Source of the DNA: Mesorhizobium sp. LNHC252B00
GTDB lineage: Bacteria; Pseudomonadota; Alphaproteobacteria; Rhizobiales; Rhizobiaceae
Length of the DNA stretch: 64,000 nucleotides
Assembly: GCF_000502955.1 (NCBI RefSeq)
Contig: NZ_AYWO01000001.1
Span: forward strand, 156,555-220,554
Reading direction: 5' to 3'
Shown: positions 44,467-53,908 of the stretch, piece after piece
How the letters are laid out: every line of letters begins with the position of its first letter
Position numbering within the stretch: position 1 is the first letter of the stretch
Translations under genes and position numbers: made by a program
The notes under the pieces: generated by a model
What the model saw: the letters and a program-made list of their open reading frames with translations, nothing else
Databases searched by the model: none
What the model was told of the DNA's origin: nothing

Positions 44467-45645
44467 TCAATCCTTCACCACGAGTTTGCGCGGCACGTTG
44501 GCCAGGCACTCTACACCGGTTTCGGTGATCAGGATGGACTCGGTGATCTCCAGTCCCATCGTTTCCAACCACAGGCCGGTCATGAAATGGAAGGTCATGC
44601 CGGGCTTGAGCTCGGTGCGGTCGCCGGGACGCAGACTCATCGTGCGTTCGCCCCAGTCCGGCGGATAGGACAGACCGATCGGGTAGCCGGTGCGGTTGTC
44701 CTTGACGATGCCGTATTTCTTCAGCACGCCGAAGAAGCCATTGGCGATATCCTCGCAGGTGTTGCCGGGTTTCGCTGCGGCCAGGCCCGCTTCCATGCCC
44801 TCCAGCGTCGCCTTCTCGGCATCGAGGAATTCCTGCGTCGGCTTGCCGAGGAAGACGGTGCGCGACAGCGGACAGTGATACCTGTTGTAGCAGCCGGCTA
44901 TCTCGAAGAAGGTGCCCTCGCCGCGCCGCATCGGCTTGTCATCCCAGGTCAGGTGCGGCGCCGAAGCGTCGGCGCCCGACGGCAGCAATGGGACGATCGC
45001 CGGATAGTCCCCGCCGATACCATCGACGCCGCGCGTGCCGGCATCATAGATCTCGGCAACGAGATCGCATTTGCGCATGCCGACCTCGATCTTGTCGAAG
45101 ATGCGCTGGTGCATCGCTTCGACGATGCAGGCAGCCTTGCGCATATAGTCGATCTCGGTCGGGCTCTTGACCGCGCGCTGCCAGTTGACCAGCGCGGTGG
45201 CATCGACGAAGCGGGCGTTAGGCAGATGCTTCTGCAGCGATGCGAAGGCGGCGGCCGAAAACCAGTAATTGTCCATCTCGACGCCGATGGTGAGTTGGCC
45301 CCAGCCGCGATCGGCAAGCACGCTGGACAGAAAGTCCATCGGGTGGCGCTCTGTCGACTGCACATAGTGATCGGCATAGCCGACGATGTTGTCATGCGCG
45401 AGATAGGCGGTGCGCTTGGCGCCGTTGGCGTCCTGGCCGCGGCCGTACCACACGGGCTCGCCCGAGGGCGGCACGATGACGGCCTGGTGTACATAAAACG
45501 ACCAGCCATCATAGCCGGTCAGCCAGGCCATGTTGGAGGGATCGCTGACGATCAGGAGATCGACGCCCTTCGCTTCCATGGCTTTCCGCGTCTTGGCCAG
45601 GCGATCCGCGTATTCGCCTCGCGAGAATTTCAGGTTCGGCTGCAT
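44467..45645 (-). CDS. doeA: Ectoine hydrolase
   Basis: The 392-aa creatinase-fold (M24-like) protein has an N-terminal domain with DPSNMAWLTGYDGWSFYVHQ and a pita-bread domain with RGEGTFFEIAGCYNRYHCPL and HFMTGLWLETMGLEITESI. The strict metal-ligand set of metallopeptidases is not obvious, as expected for the DoeA/EutD branch. It hydrolyses ectoine to N-alpha-acetyl-diaminobutyrate, which can also be the internal inducer. Position between eutC and doeB fits. Confidence 0.93.
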   Translation of the reverse strand: MQPNLKFSRGEYADRLAKTRKAMEAKGVDLLIVSDPSNMAWLTGYDGWSFYVHQAVIVPPSGEPVWYGRGQDANGAKRTAYLAHDNIVGYADHYVQSTERHPMDFLSSVLADRGWGQLTIGVEMDNYWFSAAAFASLQKHLPNARFVDATALVNWQRAVKSPTEIDYMRKAACIVEAMHQRIFDKIEVGMRKCDLVAEIYDAGTRGVDGIGGDYPAIVPLLPSGADASAPHLTWDDKPMRRGEGTFFEIAGCYNRYHCPLSRTVFLGKPTQEFLDAEKATLEGMEAGLAAAKPGNTCEDIANGFFGVLKKYGIVKDNRTGYPIGLSYPPDWGERTMSLRPGDRTELKPGMTFHFMTGLWLETMGLEITESILITETGVECLANVPRKLVVKD

Positions 45646-45683
45646 TGTTCTTGGTCCTCGTTTGTTGGGCCTTGCGGCCAGCA

Positions 45684-46676
45684 TCAGCTTTCGAAAATGG
45701 TTCCGGAATTTGCCGCCCGCGCGCGGTCGCGGGCGAGCGTGGCGATCGCCGTGTCCTGCACCCCGGTGCCGGTCAGATCGGCAATGGTGATGTCGCTGGC
45801 CGAGCGCCGGCCATGCCGTTCGCCGGCGATGACCTGGCCGAGTTCGGTCACCTCTTCCTCGGCGGCCATTACACCCGCCGCAATGGCATGATGCAGTTCA
45901 CCCAGCCGCCTTGTCTGGATGGCGCTGTCGGCGACATAGAGATCGGCCATGCGCAGGATTGCCGGCGCAATCTCGTTCTTGTGCTCGGCATCGGAGCCCA
46001 TCGCGGTGACGTGCTGGCCCGCGGAAACAAACCCCGCCTTGAGCAGCGGCTCGGTCGACGGCGTGGTGGTGACGATTATATCGGCGCCGGCAACCGCGTT
46101 TGCGGGATCGGGTTCGACGCGCACGGCGATGCCGAGCTTTTCGCGCAATGCGCCAGCAGTCGTCTCAGCCTTGACGGCATCACGCGCCCAGATGCGTGCC
46201 TCGGCGATCGGCCGCACCAGCATGAGTGCTTCGAGCTGCAAGCCCGCCTGCACACCGGCGCCGAAGATCGCTGCCACTGAGGAGTCCGACCGCGACAGAT
46301 GTTTGGCCGCGACCGCGCCGGCGGCAGCCGTGCGGACATCGGTGAGATAGCCATTGTCGAGCAGCAGCGCTTCGACCAAACCGGTTTTCGACGACAGCAG
46401 CACCATCATGCCGTTGACGCTGGGCAGGCCAAGCTTGGGGTTGTCGAAGAAGCCGGGGCTGATCTTGATGGCGAAGCCGTCAATGCCTGGCACATAGGCG
46501 GTCTTCACGTCGACCTCGCCACGATGCTCGGGAATGTCGAGCCGCAGGATCGGCGGCATCGCCACCGGCAGAGTGGCGAGCGCGAGGAAGGCATTTTCGA
46601 CGCAGGCGACCGCATCGAGATCCAGCGTCACGATCGAGCGCAATTCGGCTTCGGTAAGGATCGTCATCCGGCTCAT
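45684..46676 (-). CDS. eutC: Ectoine utilization protein EutC, ornithine-cyclodeaminase-like
   Basis: The 330-aa protein of the OCD/mu-crystallin family has the N-terminal substrate part (GFAIKISPGFFDNPKLGLPS, then ALLLDNGYLTDVRTAAAGAV) and a Rossmann NAD(P) loop AAIFGAGVQAGLQLEAL. With EutB and EutA it is proposed to convert 5-hydroxyectoine to ectoine. Its start overlaps the eutB end by 4 bp (46673-46676), showing translational coupling. Confidence 0.92.
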   Translation of the reverse strand: MSRMTILTEAELRSIVTLDLDAVACVENAFLALATLPVAMPPILRLDIPEHRGEVDVKTAYVPGIDGFAIKISPGFFDNPKLGLPSVNGMMVLLSSKTGLVEALLLDNGYLTDVRTAAAGAVAAKHLSRSDSSVAAIFGAGVQAGLQLEALMLVRPIAEARIWARDAVKAETTAGALREKLGIAVRVEPDPANAVAGADIIVTTTPSTEPLLKAGFVSAGQHVTAMGSDAEHKNEIAPAILRMADLYVADSAIQTRRLGELHHAIAAGVMAAEEEVTELGQVIAGERHGRRSASDITIADLTGTGVQDTAIATLARDRARAANSGTIFES

Positions 46677-47668
46677 ATGGCATCCTCCTTCAACGATGGC
46701 GCCTCGCAAACGATCCTGCGGTGCGCATTCATGTCGATGTTGCGGCCGGAGAGAAGCACGACCACCGGCCCATTCGCCCCGACCTTGCCGGCGAGCAGCG
46801 CGGCGATCCCGACCGCGCCGGCGCCCTCGACGATCTCGCGCTCCTGCGCATAGGCGTGGCGGATGCCGGCGGCGATCTCGTCCTCGCTTAGCAGGATGAC
46901 ATCGTCGAGCAGGTCGCGGCACATGGCGAAGGTCAGCCGGTTGTCGAGGCCGATGCCGCCGCCGAGCGAATCCGCCAGCGTTGGCAATTCTTCCACCAGC
47001 ACCGGGTGGCCGGCATCGAGACTGGCCTTCATCGCCGCACCACGCGCCATCGAGACACCGATGATTTTTGTCCCGGGGCTGACGCCTTTGATGGCTGCGG
47101 CAACGCCGGAGGCGAGCCCGCCGCCGGAGAGCTGGACCAGAACGAGAGCAGCATCCGGAACCTGCTCGATCATCTCCAGCCCAAGCGTGCCTTGCCCGGC
47201 GATGATGGAAGGATGATCGAAGGGCGGCAGCATCACCAGCCCTTCCTGCGCGACCAGTCGCTCGACCTCCTGCTGGGCATCGTCCTGGCTGTTGCCGACG
47301 ATGCGGACCTCCGCGCCAAGCCGGCGGATTTCGTCGAGCTTATTTCCCGGCACCAGCCGCGACATGCAGATCACGGCGCGCAGGCCTTCGAGCTTTGCCG
47401 CGTGCGCCAGCGCCCGACCATGATTGCCGGTCGAGGCCGCGACCACGCCCCGCGCCTTCTCATTAGTGCTCAGCGAAGCGACCGCATTGGAGGCGCCACG
47501 CAGCTTGAAGCTGCAGGTGATTTGGCGATGTTCGAGCTTGAGGTAAATTTGCGCGCCCAGCCGTTCGGAAAGACTCGGGGATAGCACGGTCGGGGTACGC
47601 TCGACCTTGCCTGCAATACGCTCACGCGCGGCGCGAATGTGCTCAAGGGTTACCCGTGTCATGATCAT
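46673..47668 (-). CDS. eutB: Hydroxyectoine utilization dehydratase EutB
   Basis: The 331-aa PLP enzyme is of the threonine dehydratase/serine racemase fold. The PLP Lys is in ITCSFKLRGASNAV, the phosphate loop is LSGGGLASGVAAAI, and STGNHGRALAHA is the Asn loop. EutB is needed for hydroxyectoine breakdown, probably removing water from the 5-hydroxylated ring. The ATG at 47668 shares one base with the eutA stop (TGATG), so the two are coupled; an ATG at 47662 is also possible. Confidence 0.92.
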   Translation of the reverse strand: MIMTRVTLEHIRAARERIAGKVERTPTVLSPSLSERLGAQIYLKLEHRQITCSFKLRGASNAVASLSTNEKARGVVAASTGNHGRALAHAAKLEGLRAVICMSRLVPGNKLDEIRRLGAEVRIVGNSQDDAQQEVERLVAQEGLVMLPPFDHPSIIAGQGTLGLEMIEQVPDAALVLVQLSGGGLASGVAAAIKGVSPGTKIIGVSMARGAAMKASLDAGHPVLVEELPTLADSLGGGIGLDNRLTFAMCRDLLDDVILLSEDEIAAGIRHAYAQEREIVEGAGAVGIAALLAGKVGANGPVVVLLSGRNIDMNAHRRIVCEAPSLKEDAI

Positions 47669-48447
47669 CAATCACGCGGCAGTGGCAGTGTCATCAGACG
47701 GCCGAATTCAGGACGCTGCGCGTCATCTCCACAAAGCCGCAAACAATTCCAGGCTGTCGCCTGGTTGCTGGTCACTACGGGGCGGCCAATCGCCTTTTCG
47801 ATGCCCGTGACCGCGATTGCAGCGCGCAGCGCCGTGCAGGACACGAACAGGGCATCGGCGCTGGCTTCCGTCGCCTCACGCGCGAGATCGACAAGCTTTG
47901 CCGGGGCAATGCGCGCCATCTCGCGATCGTCCTCGAACCCGAGACAGGTGAAGCTGGCGATGTCGAACCCTTGCGCGGCGAAATAGGCGGCCATCGGCCT
48001 GGATGTCTCGACCGTGTAGGGCGTGAGAATGCTGATCTTGCGTGCACCCAGCGCACGCAGCCCGCGCACGCCGGCCATCGGCGGCGTGACGACTGGTACG
48101 CCGGGTTTGGCGGCCTGGACCGCGGCCTCGATCTCGGCATCGCCGATCACCACCGAGGCCGACGTGCAGGAATAGCAGATCGCATCGAGCGGTTCGTCGG
48201 GCAGGATCAGGGCCGCGCCTGCCGTCAGCGCCGGCTGCATCTTGCGCAGATTTTCTGGTGTCGTCGGGTTGGCGTAGGGAATGCGCGCGACATAGACGCC
48301 GATCCGTTCGCTCGCCACCATGCGGCGAAAATCCGGCTCGCTGGTGTGATCGGTGGCAAGGATGATCAGGCCAACGCGCCGCTCAAGCGGGCGCGCATCC
48401 AGCGCTGGCCGCTTCTGATAGACCTTGATCTCGGGCAAGAGTTTCAC
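47668..48447 (-). CDS. eutA: Ectoine utilization protein EutA, Asp/Glu racemase-like
   Basis: The 259-aa protein has the maleate isomerase/Asp-Glu racemase fold with two Cys loops, ICYSCTSASVVIG and ALFVSCTALRAA, plus TPPMAGVRGLRALGARKISI. EutA acts with EutB and EutC in the hydroxyectoine branch, probably changing ring stereochemistry. Located directly between ehuD (3-bp gap) and eutB, which is the S. meliloti-type order. Confidence 0.92.
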   Translation of the reverse strand: MKLLPEIKVYQKRPALDARPLERRVGLIILATDHTSEPDFRRMVASERIGVYVARIPYANPTTPENLRKMQPALTAGAALILPDEPLDAICYSCTSASVVIGDAEIEAAVQAAKPGVPVVTPPMAGVRGLRALGARKISILTPYTVETSRPMAAYFAAQGFDIASFTCLGFEDDREMARIAPAKLVDLAREATEASADALFVSCTALRAAIAVTGIEKAIGRPVVTSNQATAWNCLRLCGDDAQRPEFGRLMTLPLPRD

Positions 48448-48450
48448 GAA

Positions 48451-49110
48451 CTACCTCTCGATTTTGCCGTAGCGGCGTTCCAGCCAGCGCAGCAGCACCA
48501 CCGAAAACAGACTGATGACGAGGAAAAAGGCACCGACCAGCGTGATCGGCTCGATGTAGCGATAATAGGTGTTGGCGACGCTTTTCGCCTGGTTCATCAG
48601 CTCAAGCACGGTGATCGCCGACAGCAGCGGCGTTTCCTTGAACATGGCGATGAAATAATTGGCAAGCGCCGGGATCATCGGCGGAATGGCCTGCGGAATG
48701 ATGATGTGGGTCCAGGTTTGCCCGGCGCTCAGATTGCACGCCTTGGCGGCCTCCCATTGGCCGCGCGGCACATTGTCGATGCCGGCGCGGTAGACTTCCG
48801 CCGTGTAGGTGCCGTAGTGGAGCCCGAGCCCGATGACGCCGGCCACCAACGGCGGCAGCAGGATGCCGATATCGGGCAGCACGTAGAAGATGAAATAGAG
48901 CTGCACCAGCAACGGCGTGCCGCGAATGAATTCGGCCAGGAAGCCGACCGTGCGTGACAACGCCTTGTTGGGCGAGCGGCGCGCCAGCGCGATGCCCAGC
49001 CCGACGATCGCCGCCAGCACCGAGCCGAGCAGCGTCGCCAGGATGGTGATCTTCACCCCCTGGATCAGCGTCGGCATGATTTGCCAGACGAAATTCCAAT
49101 CCCATTCCAT
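48451..49110 (-). CDS. ehuD: Ectoine/hydroxyectoine ABC transporter permease EhuD
   Basis: The 219-aa polar-amino-acid-type (HisMQ/GlnP) permease has about five membrane spans. The coupling loop EAAKACNLSAGQTWTHIIIP is the EAA motif, and EFIRGTPLLVQLYFIFYVLP is the family N-terminal block. It forms the channel with EhuC. The start MEWDWNFVWQIMPTLIQGVK was chosen over an upstream ATG at 49161 because the latter overlaps ehuC coding DNA. Confidence 0.92.
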   Translation of the reverse strand: MEWDWNFVWQIMPTLIQGVKITILATLLGSVLAAIVGLGIALARRSPNKALSRTVGFLAEFIRGTPLLVQLYFIFYVLPDIGILLPPLVAGVIGLGLHYGTYTAEVYRAGIDNVPRGQWEAAKACNLSAGQTWTHIIIPQAIPPMIPALANYFIAMFKETPLLSAITVLELMNQAKSVANTYYRYIEPITLVGAFFLVISLFSVVLLRWLERRYGKIER

Positions 49111-49144
49111 CAGCAGGCCCAATTTATCAGAAGGGCATTGGCCA

Positions 49145-49804
49145 TCAGACGCGCACCCCATCGAGGCCGCGCGCCATGCGGCGCTCCAGCGAGCGCACGC
49201 CCCATGAGATGAGCAGCGCCAGAATGAAGTAGATGAACAGGATGGTGGTGAACGGCACCATGGTGTTACCGGTCTGCGAGCGTACCACCTGCGCCTGGAA
49301 GGTCAGGTCGGCAAGCGAGATCAGCGACACGACGGCGGTCGCCTTGAGCAATTCGATGGCGTTGTTGCCGAAGGTCGGCAGCATCACCAGCAGCGCCTGC
49401 GGCAGGATGACGTGACGCATACCTTGCCAGCGGCCAAGATTGAGCGCGGTACAGGCCTCGTACTGTTCGCGGCCGATCGACTGGATGGCGCCACGCACCA
49501 CTTCGGCGGCGTAGGCACCGACATTGAGGCCCAGCGCCAGCACGCCGGCCTGTAGCGGAGTCAACGAAATACCGATGAAGGGCAGCACGAAATAGGCCCA
49601 GAACAACTGCACGAAAATCGAGGTGCCGCGGAAGAATTCGATATAGGCGGTGGCCAGCGCGCGCAGAATGAAGAAGCGCGACAGCCGTCCCATTCCGGCA
49701 AGAAAGGCCATGAACAGGGCAAGCACCGATCCCATCAGCGTCAGCTCAATGGTGACAAGCGCTCCCTGCAATATCAGGCCGAAATAGCCGGACCACTGGG
49801 TCAT
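49145..49804 (-). CDS. ehuC: Ectoine/hydroxyectoine ABC transporter permease EhuC
   Basis: The 219-aa permease is of the same family as EhuD. Blocks: YIEFFRGTSIFVQLFWAYFV, the EAA loop YEACTALNLGRWQGMRHVIL, and FGNNAIELLKATAVVSLISL. Start at 49804 (MTQWSGYFGLILQGALVTIE) avoids the palindromic repeat upstream. A 165-bp gap with that repeat separates it from ehuB. Confidence 0.92.
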   Translation of the reverse strand: MTQWSGYFGLILQGALVTIELTLMGSVLALFMAFLAGMGRLSRFFILRALATAYIEFFRGTSIFVQLFWAYFVLPFIGISLTPLQAGVLALGLNVGAYAAEVVRGAIQSIGREQYEACTALNLGRWQGMRHVILPQALLVMLPTFGNNAIELLKATAVVSLISLADLTFQAQVVRSQTGNTMVPFTTILFIYFILALLISWGVRSLERRMARGLDGVRV

Positions 49805-49830
49805 CGAGGGTTCCAACGTTAGGTTTAGCT

Positions 49831-49956
49831 CCTTCTCCCCGTTCACGGGGAGAAGATGCCGGCAGGCAGATGAGGGGCGACGCTAAACTCTCAGAAGTAG
49901 GCGCCGCCGCTCATCCGTCACTTCGTGACACCTTCTCCCGTTTACGTGGAGAAGGG
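49831..49956. repeat. Palindromic intergenic element between ehuC and ehuB
   Basis: CCTTCTCCCCGTTCACGGGG plus AGAAG at the left and CCTTCTCCCG-TTTACGTGGAG at the right are two hairpins of the same type, with CGTCACTTCGTGAC hairpin between. It lies after the binding-protein gene inside the operon, where it may stabilise the ehuB message. Confidence 0.75.
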
Positions 49957-49969
49957 TAGAAAGGCGCGC

Positions 49970-50821
49970 CTACTTCGCCGCGCAGAGCTTGTCGCGTGTC
50001 GTCGACATCGCGGCCGCGGCCGAGAAACCGTAGGGCTCAATGATCTTGGCGAACTCGCCCGATGTCTTCAGCTTGGCCAGTTCGACGTCGAAGGCATCGC
50101 GCAGCGCCTCGTCGCCCTTCTTGAAGGCGGCACCGTCGCAATAGACCGGCGCGCCCTGCACCGGCGCGATGACTTGGAGGTTTGGATCATTGGCCTTCTT
50201 GACCAGGTCGTTGATCGACAGAACAGGCAGCGAGTAGACGTCGATACGGCCATCCTGCAACATCTTCACGCCGCTCTGGCCGTCAGGCACGACGATGACA
50301 CGCTCGCGTGGCACGCCGGCATTGAGCGCCAGCTTCTCTTCTGTGCCGCCGCCGGGCGCGCCGATGGTGGCGGTCGCGTCCTTGGCAACATCCTCATAGC
50401 TCTTGAAACCCTTCGGATTGCCCTTCTTCACCAGCATCGCCTCGGCGTCGCACAGGACCGGTTCCGAATAGGCAACGGCGGCGCAGCGCTCCGGTTTCAT
50501 GAACAGGCCAGCCGTGACGACGTCGAAGCGCCCGGCCTGCAAGCCGGGGATCATGGCGCCATACTCCGAGATCGAGGCGACGATGTCGGCGACGCCGAGG
50601 CGCTTGAAGATCTCGCGCGCCACATCGGGCGCCGCGCCCGAGACCTTGCCGTCGGCAGCGACCGCCGTATAGGGCGGCTCGTTGGCGATGGCGACGCGGG
50701 CAAAACCCTGCGTCTTGAGCTGCTCGAGCTTGCTGTCGTCGGCCGAACCGGCTGTCGAGGCGGCCAGCACCGCGGCTAGCGCAAGACCGGCGACGCCGGC
50801 CAGAATGCCAAATTTCTTCAT
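49970..50821 (-). CDS. ehuB: Ectoine/hydroxyectoine-binding protein EhuB
   Basis: The 283-aa periplasmic protein has a signal peptide (about residues 1-27, MKKFGILAGVAGLALAAVLA) and a type II solute-binding domain of the SBP_bac_3 class. Typical blocks: VAIANEPPYTAVAADGKVSG, GRFDVVTAGLFMKPERCAAV and LPVLSINDLVKKANDP. It captures ectoine and hydroxyectoine for EhuCD. It follows ehuA by 86 bp. Confidence 0.92.
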   Translation of the reverse strand: MKKFGILAGVAGLALAAVLAASTAGSADDSKLEQLKTQGFARVAIANEPPYTAVAADGKVSGAAPDVAREIFKRLGVADIVASISEYGAMIPGLQAGRFDVVTAGLFMKPERCAAVAYSEPVLCDAEAMLVKKGNPKGFKSYEDVAKDATATIGAPGGGTEEKLALNAGVPRERVIVVPDGQSGVKMLQDGRIDVYSLPVLSINDLVKKANDPNLQVIAPVQGAPVYCDGAAFKKGDEALRDAFDVELAKLKTSGEFAKIIEPYGFSAAAAMSTTRDKLCAAK

Positions 50822-50907
50822 TGTTCCCAACTCCTTGTTCCTTGTCCTGCTTTTGTACGGGCGGCGTTGCCGCCTGAAGGACGGTTTCGCCGCCCTTGGC
50901 ATTGCGG

Positions 50908-51693
50908 TCAGACGCGATGTCCGGCCGCGATGATCTTCTTCAGGAAGCCTTGCGTACGCTCCTGCTTGGGATTGCGGAAAATCTCGTCGGGCTTGCCTTC
51001 CTCAACAATCTTGCCGCGATCGAAGAACAGCACCCGGTCGGCGAAATCATGGGCAAAACCCATCTCGTGGGTGACGAGCAGCATGGTCATGTCGGTCTCG
51101 GCGGCGAGCTTGCGCATGACGTTCATCACCTCCTCGACCAGCTCCGGATCGAGCGCCGACGTCACCTCATCGAACAGCATGATCTTCGGCGACAGCGCGA
51201 GTGCACGGGCGATCGCGACGCGTTGCTTCTGTCCGCCGGACAACTGCGCCGGCATGCTCTTGGCTTTGTCGGCCATGCCGACCATTTCGAGCAGTTCCAT
51301 CGCCCGCTTTTCGGCGACGGCGCGCGGCGTGCCCTTGGTCAGCATCGGCGCCAACGTGACATTGTCCATGACGCATTTGTGCGGAAACAGGTTGAACAGC
51401 TGGAAGACCATGCCGATTTTCTGGCGCATCCTCGTCAGGTGCCGCTCATCGGCGGGCAGCAACTGGCCGTTGCGCTCCACGTGATAGAGCTGCTCGCCGT
51501 CGATCTGGATATGACCGCCATCGATGCGCTCCAACGTCATCAGGATGCGCAGGATCGTCGTCTTGCCCGAGCCCGACGGGCCGATCAGCGCCAGCTTCTC
51601 GCCAGGCATGACCTGCATCGACAGGCCGTCCAGCACCTTGAAAGTGCCGAAGCTTTTGGAAATGGCGTCGATGTTGATGATGGGCGTGGGCAA
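50908..51693 (-). CDS. ehuA: Ectoine/hydroxyectoine ABC transporter ATPase EhuA
   Basis: The 261-aa ATPase has Walker A GPSGSGKT, Q-loop MVFQLFNLFPHKC, signature LSGGQKQR, Walker B IMLFDEVTSALDPE and H-loop LLVTHEMGFAHD. It energises uptake through EhuCD. First gene of the catabolic operon, 124 bp downstream of enuR, with direct repeats in that gap. Confidence 0.93.
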   Translation of the reverse strand: MPTPIINIDAISKSFGTFKVLDGLSMQVMPGEKLALIGPSGSGKTTILRILMTLERIDGGHIQIDGEQLYHVERNGQLLPADERHLTRMRQKIGMVFQLFNLFPHKCVMDNVTLAPMLTKGTPRAVAEKRAMELLEMVGMADKAKSMPAQLSGGQKQRVAIARALALSPKIMLFDEVTSALDPELVEEVMNVMRKLAAETDMTMLLVTHEMGFAHDFADRVLFFDRGKIVEEGKPDEIFRNPKQERTQGFLKKIIAAGHRV

Positions 51694-51750
51694 TGCGGTT
51701 CCCCGTCCTGGAGAGGTCTAGGCTCTTAACGATGCGGAACGCGCAAAATC

Positions 51751-51782
51751 ATGTCAATTGGGAAAATAATACCATGACAATT
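51751..51782 (-). promoter_or_regulatory. Direct repeats upstream of ehuA, candidate EnuR operator
   Basis: On the plus strand ATGTCAATT (51751-51759) and ATGACAATT (51774-51782) are direct repeats starting 23 bp apart in an AT-rich stretch. On the minus strand the gap includes TATTAT, a -10-like hexamer. MocR-type regulators often bind direct repeats. Location 58-89 bp before the ehuA start fits a regulated promoter. Confidence 0.5.
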
Positions 51783-51817
51783 ATTCTAATTCCGCACAAT
51801 TTCCGAGCACTTGCGGC

Positions 51818-53203
51818 CTAGATGGCGAGCAACAGATGTTCCGGATCGCCAAGCAAAAGCTTGGTGACAACGCCCAGGCCGGCGCGCAGTTCCCCTTCGG
51901 TGGTCGAGCCCAGCGAGATGCGCACGGCCGGCTGCCAGGGCGCATCCGAGATGCGGAAGGATGTGCCAGGTGCAATCGCCACGCCCTGCAGCCGGGCCTG
52001 GGCGACAAAGCTCTCCTCGGCGCGGTTGGCCGGCAGCTGCAGCCAGACATGCAGCCCATCGCGCCGGGCGCGATAGTCGACCCCGGCCAGCACCTCCGCC
52101 GCGATATCCAGTCGTCGCCGCAGCGCCGCGCGCTGCCAGTGGACAAGCTCCATCGCGGTGCCGTCGGTGACCCATTTCGTGGCGATCTCGGCCACCAGCG
52201 GCGTCGCCATCCAGTTCGAGACCAGATGCCGGTTGGCGACGGCGGCGACATAGCGATCGGGCGCGGCGAGATAGCCGATGCGCAGGCCAGGCACCACGAT
52301 CTTGGTGAAGGAGGTGACGTAGAGCGTGCGCTCCGGCGCAAAGGCGGCAACCGGCGGCGGCCGGTCTTCTACCAGGGGACCGAGCACATCGTTCTCGATG
52401 ATGGCGATGTCGTGCTTGCGTGCGACGGCGGCGATTTCTTCGCGCCGTCGCGCGTCCATCAGCGTCGCCGTCGGATTGATCACCGAGGGCTGCACGAAGA
52501 CGGCCCGGATGTCGGAAAGCCGGCACGCCTCGTCAAGCGCCTCCGGAATAAGGCCATTGTCGTCGATCGGCAGGCCTTCGAGGTTGAAGCCGAGATAACG
52601 GGCGAGCGGCACCAGCGTGTGGTGGCCGATCGCCTCGGTGGCGACCGTCGAGCCGGGCGGCGCCACGCTCATCAGCGCCACGGTCATGCCGGCGGTGGCG
52701 CCGTTGGTCAGGCTGATGTTCTGCGCGGAGCTGTCGAGCCCGCACAGTCTCAGCCATTCGACCGCCACCGCGCGGTGACGTGGAAACACCATATTGGGCC
52801 GGAACGAAAGTGCTGAACTCGACGGCAGATTCTCGGCCAGCCAGCCCAAGGCCTGCCTCAACCGCTCCAGATGCATCGGCTCGCAGACCGGCTTCAGGAT
52901 CGACAGATCGATGACTTCGCCGAGCCGCTCCGGCAGATAGGGCGGTTCCGGCTCGCGGCGCTGCGTCTGGACGAAGCTGCCGCGGCCGATCTCGCCCGAA
53001 ATCAACCCGCGCCGGATCAGTTCCTCATAGGCGCGGCTGACGGTCTGCACCGAAAGCTTGAGGTCGTCGGCCAGCCGGCGGTGGGTCGGCAGCCGCGCGC
53101 CATTGGCCAGGCGCCCGTCATGAATGGCGCGCGCGAACTGGTCGGCAAGCGACTGATACGCTGGCCGCCGGATGAGCTTGGGATCGGGATGCCACAATGT
53201 CAT
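51818..53203 (-). CDS. enuR: MocR-type ectoine utilization regulator EnuR
   Basis: The product is 461 aa. The GntR winged helix is at the N-terminus (PAYQSLADQFARAIHDGRLA; LPTHRRLADDLKLSVQTVSR) and an aminotransferase-like domain follows, with VTSFTKIVVPGLRIGYLA holding the PLP Lys and IIENDVLGPLVEDR. EnuR represses ectoine genes and is released by N-acetyl-diaminobutyrate reacting with its PLP. It is upstream of ehuA in the same direction and divergent from doeX, the known arrangement in alphaproteobacteria. Confidence 0.92.
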   Translation of the reverse strand: MTLWHPDPKLIRRPAYQSLADQFARAIHDGRLANGARLPTHRRLADDLKLSVQTVSRAYEELIRRGLISGEIGRGSFVQTQRREPEPPYLPERLGEVIDLSILKPVCEPMHLERLRQALGWLAENLPSSSALSFRPNMVFPRHRAVAVEWLRLCGLDSSAQNISLTNGATAGMTVALMSVAPPGSTVATEAIGHHTLVPLARYLGFNLEGLPIDDNGLIPEALDEACRLSDIRAVFVQPSVINPTATLMDARRREEIAAVARKHDIAIIENDVLGPLVEDRPPPVAAFAPERTLYVTSFTKIVVPGLRIGYLAAPDRYVAAVANRHLVSNWMATPLVAEIATKWVTDGTAMELVHWQRAALRRRLDIAAEVLAGVDYRARRDGLHVWLQLPANRAEESFVAQARLQGVAIAPGTSFRISDAPWQPAVRISLGSTTEGELRAGLGVVTKLLLGDPEHLLLAI

Positions 53204-53285
53204 GACTTATTAGAGATCGAAATCAGTGCAATTGACAATCGAAATAATGCGCCGTCATGGTGCAGTCGACGAAAAGTGGATGCTG

Positions 53286-53777
53286 ATGACTGCCGCGAAA
53301 CTCGACCCGATCGACCTGAAAATCCTCGACGCCATCCAGCGCGACGGACGCATCACCAAGCTGGCACTGGCCGAGCAGGTCGGCCTGTCGCCGACGCCGT
53401 GCTGGATGCGGCTGCGCAAGCTGGAAAAGGCCGGCATCGTCTCGGGCTACCACGCCAGGATCGCCATGCGCGTCGTCGCACCCGTCGCAACCGTGCTGAT
53501 GGAGGTGACGCTGGCCAACCACCGCCAGGCCGATTTCGACCGCTTCGAGCGCGTCATCCGCGACATTCCCGAGATCGTCGCCTGCTGGTCCGTCGGCGGC
53601 GGCGTCGACTATGTGCTGAAAGTGATGGCACGTGACATCGACGCGTACCAGCGTCTGGTGGATGGCTTGCTCGACCGCGAGATCGGCATCGATCGCTACT
53701 TCACCTACATCGTCATCAAGACGGTGAAGGACGAGATTGCGCTGCCTGTAGCGGACCTGTTGCCGGTCTCGCCATAG
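53286..53777 (+). CDS. doeX: AsnC/Lrp-family regulator DoeX
   Basis: The 163-aa protein has an Lrp helix-turn-helix (DGRITKLALAEQVGLSPTPC; RLRKLEKAGIVSGY) and a C-terminal RAM/AsnC effector domain (ATVLMEVTLANHRQADFDRF; GGVDYVLKVMARDIDAYQRL). Such genes accompany ectoine degradation loci as DoeX. The ATG at 53286 is preferred; frames from 53226 or 53280 also exist. It precedes doeC and doeD, which it likely controls. Confidence 0.88.
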   Translation: MTAAKLDPIDLKILDAIQRDGRITKLALAEQVGLSPTPCWMRLRKLEKAGIVSGYHARIAMRVVAPVATVLMEVTLANHRQADFDRFERVIRDIPEIVACWSVGGGVDYVLKVMARDIDAYQRLVDGLLDREIGIDRYFTYIVIKTVKDEIALPVADLLPVSP

Positions 53778-53908
53778 GGATCGGAGAGATCGTCTCGCCC
53801 AAGGACGCAATAGAGAGAAACTCTCTACATCAGGGCATCCAAACAGCCCCTCTGTCTGCATAGGACGAATAGTCTTCCCGCATCAGTCCGAACCGGGAGG
53901 CCTCGACC

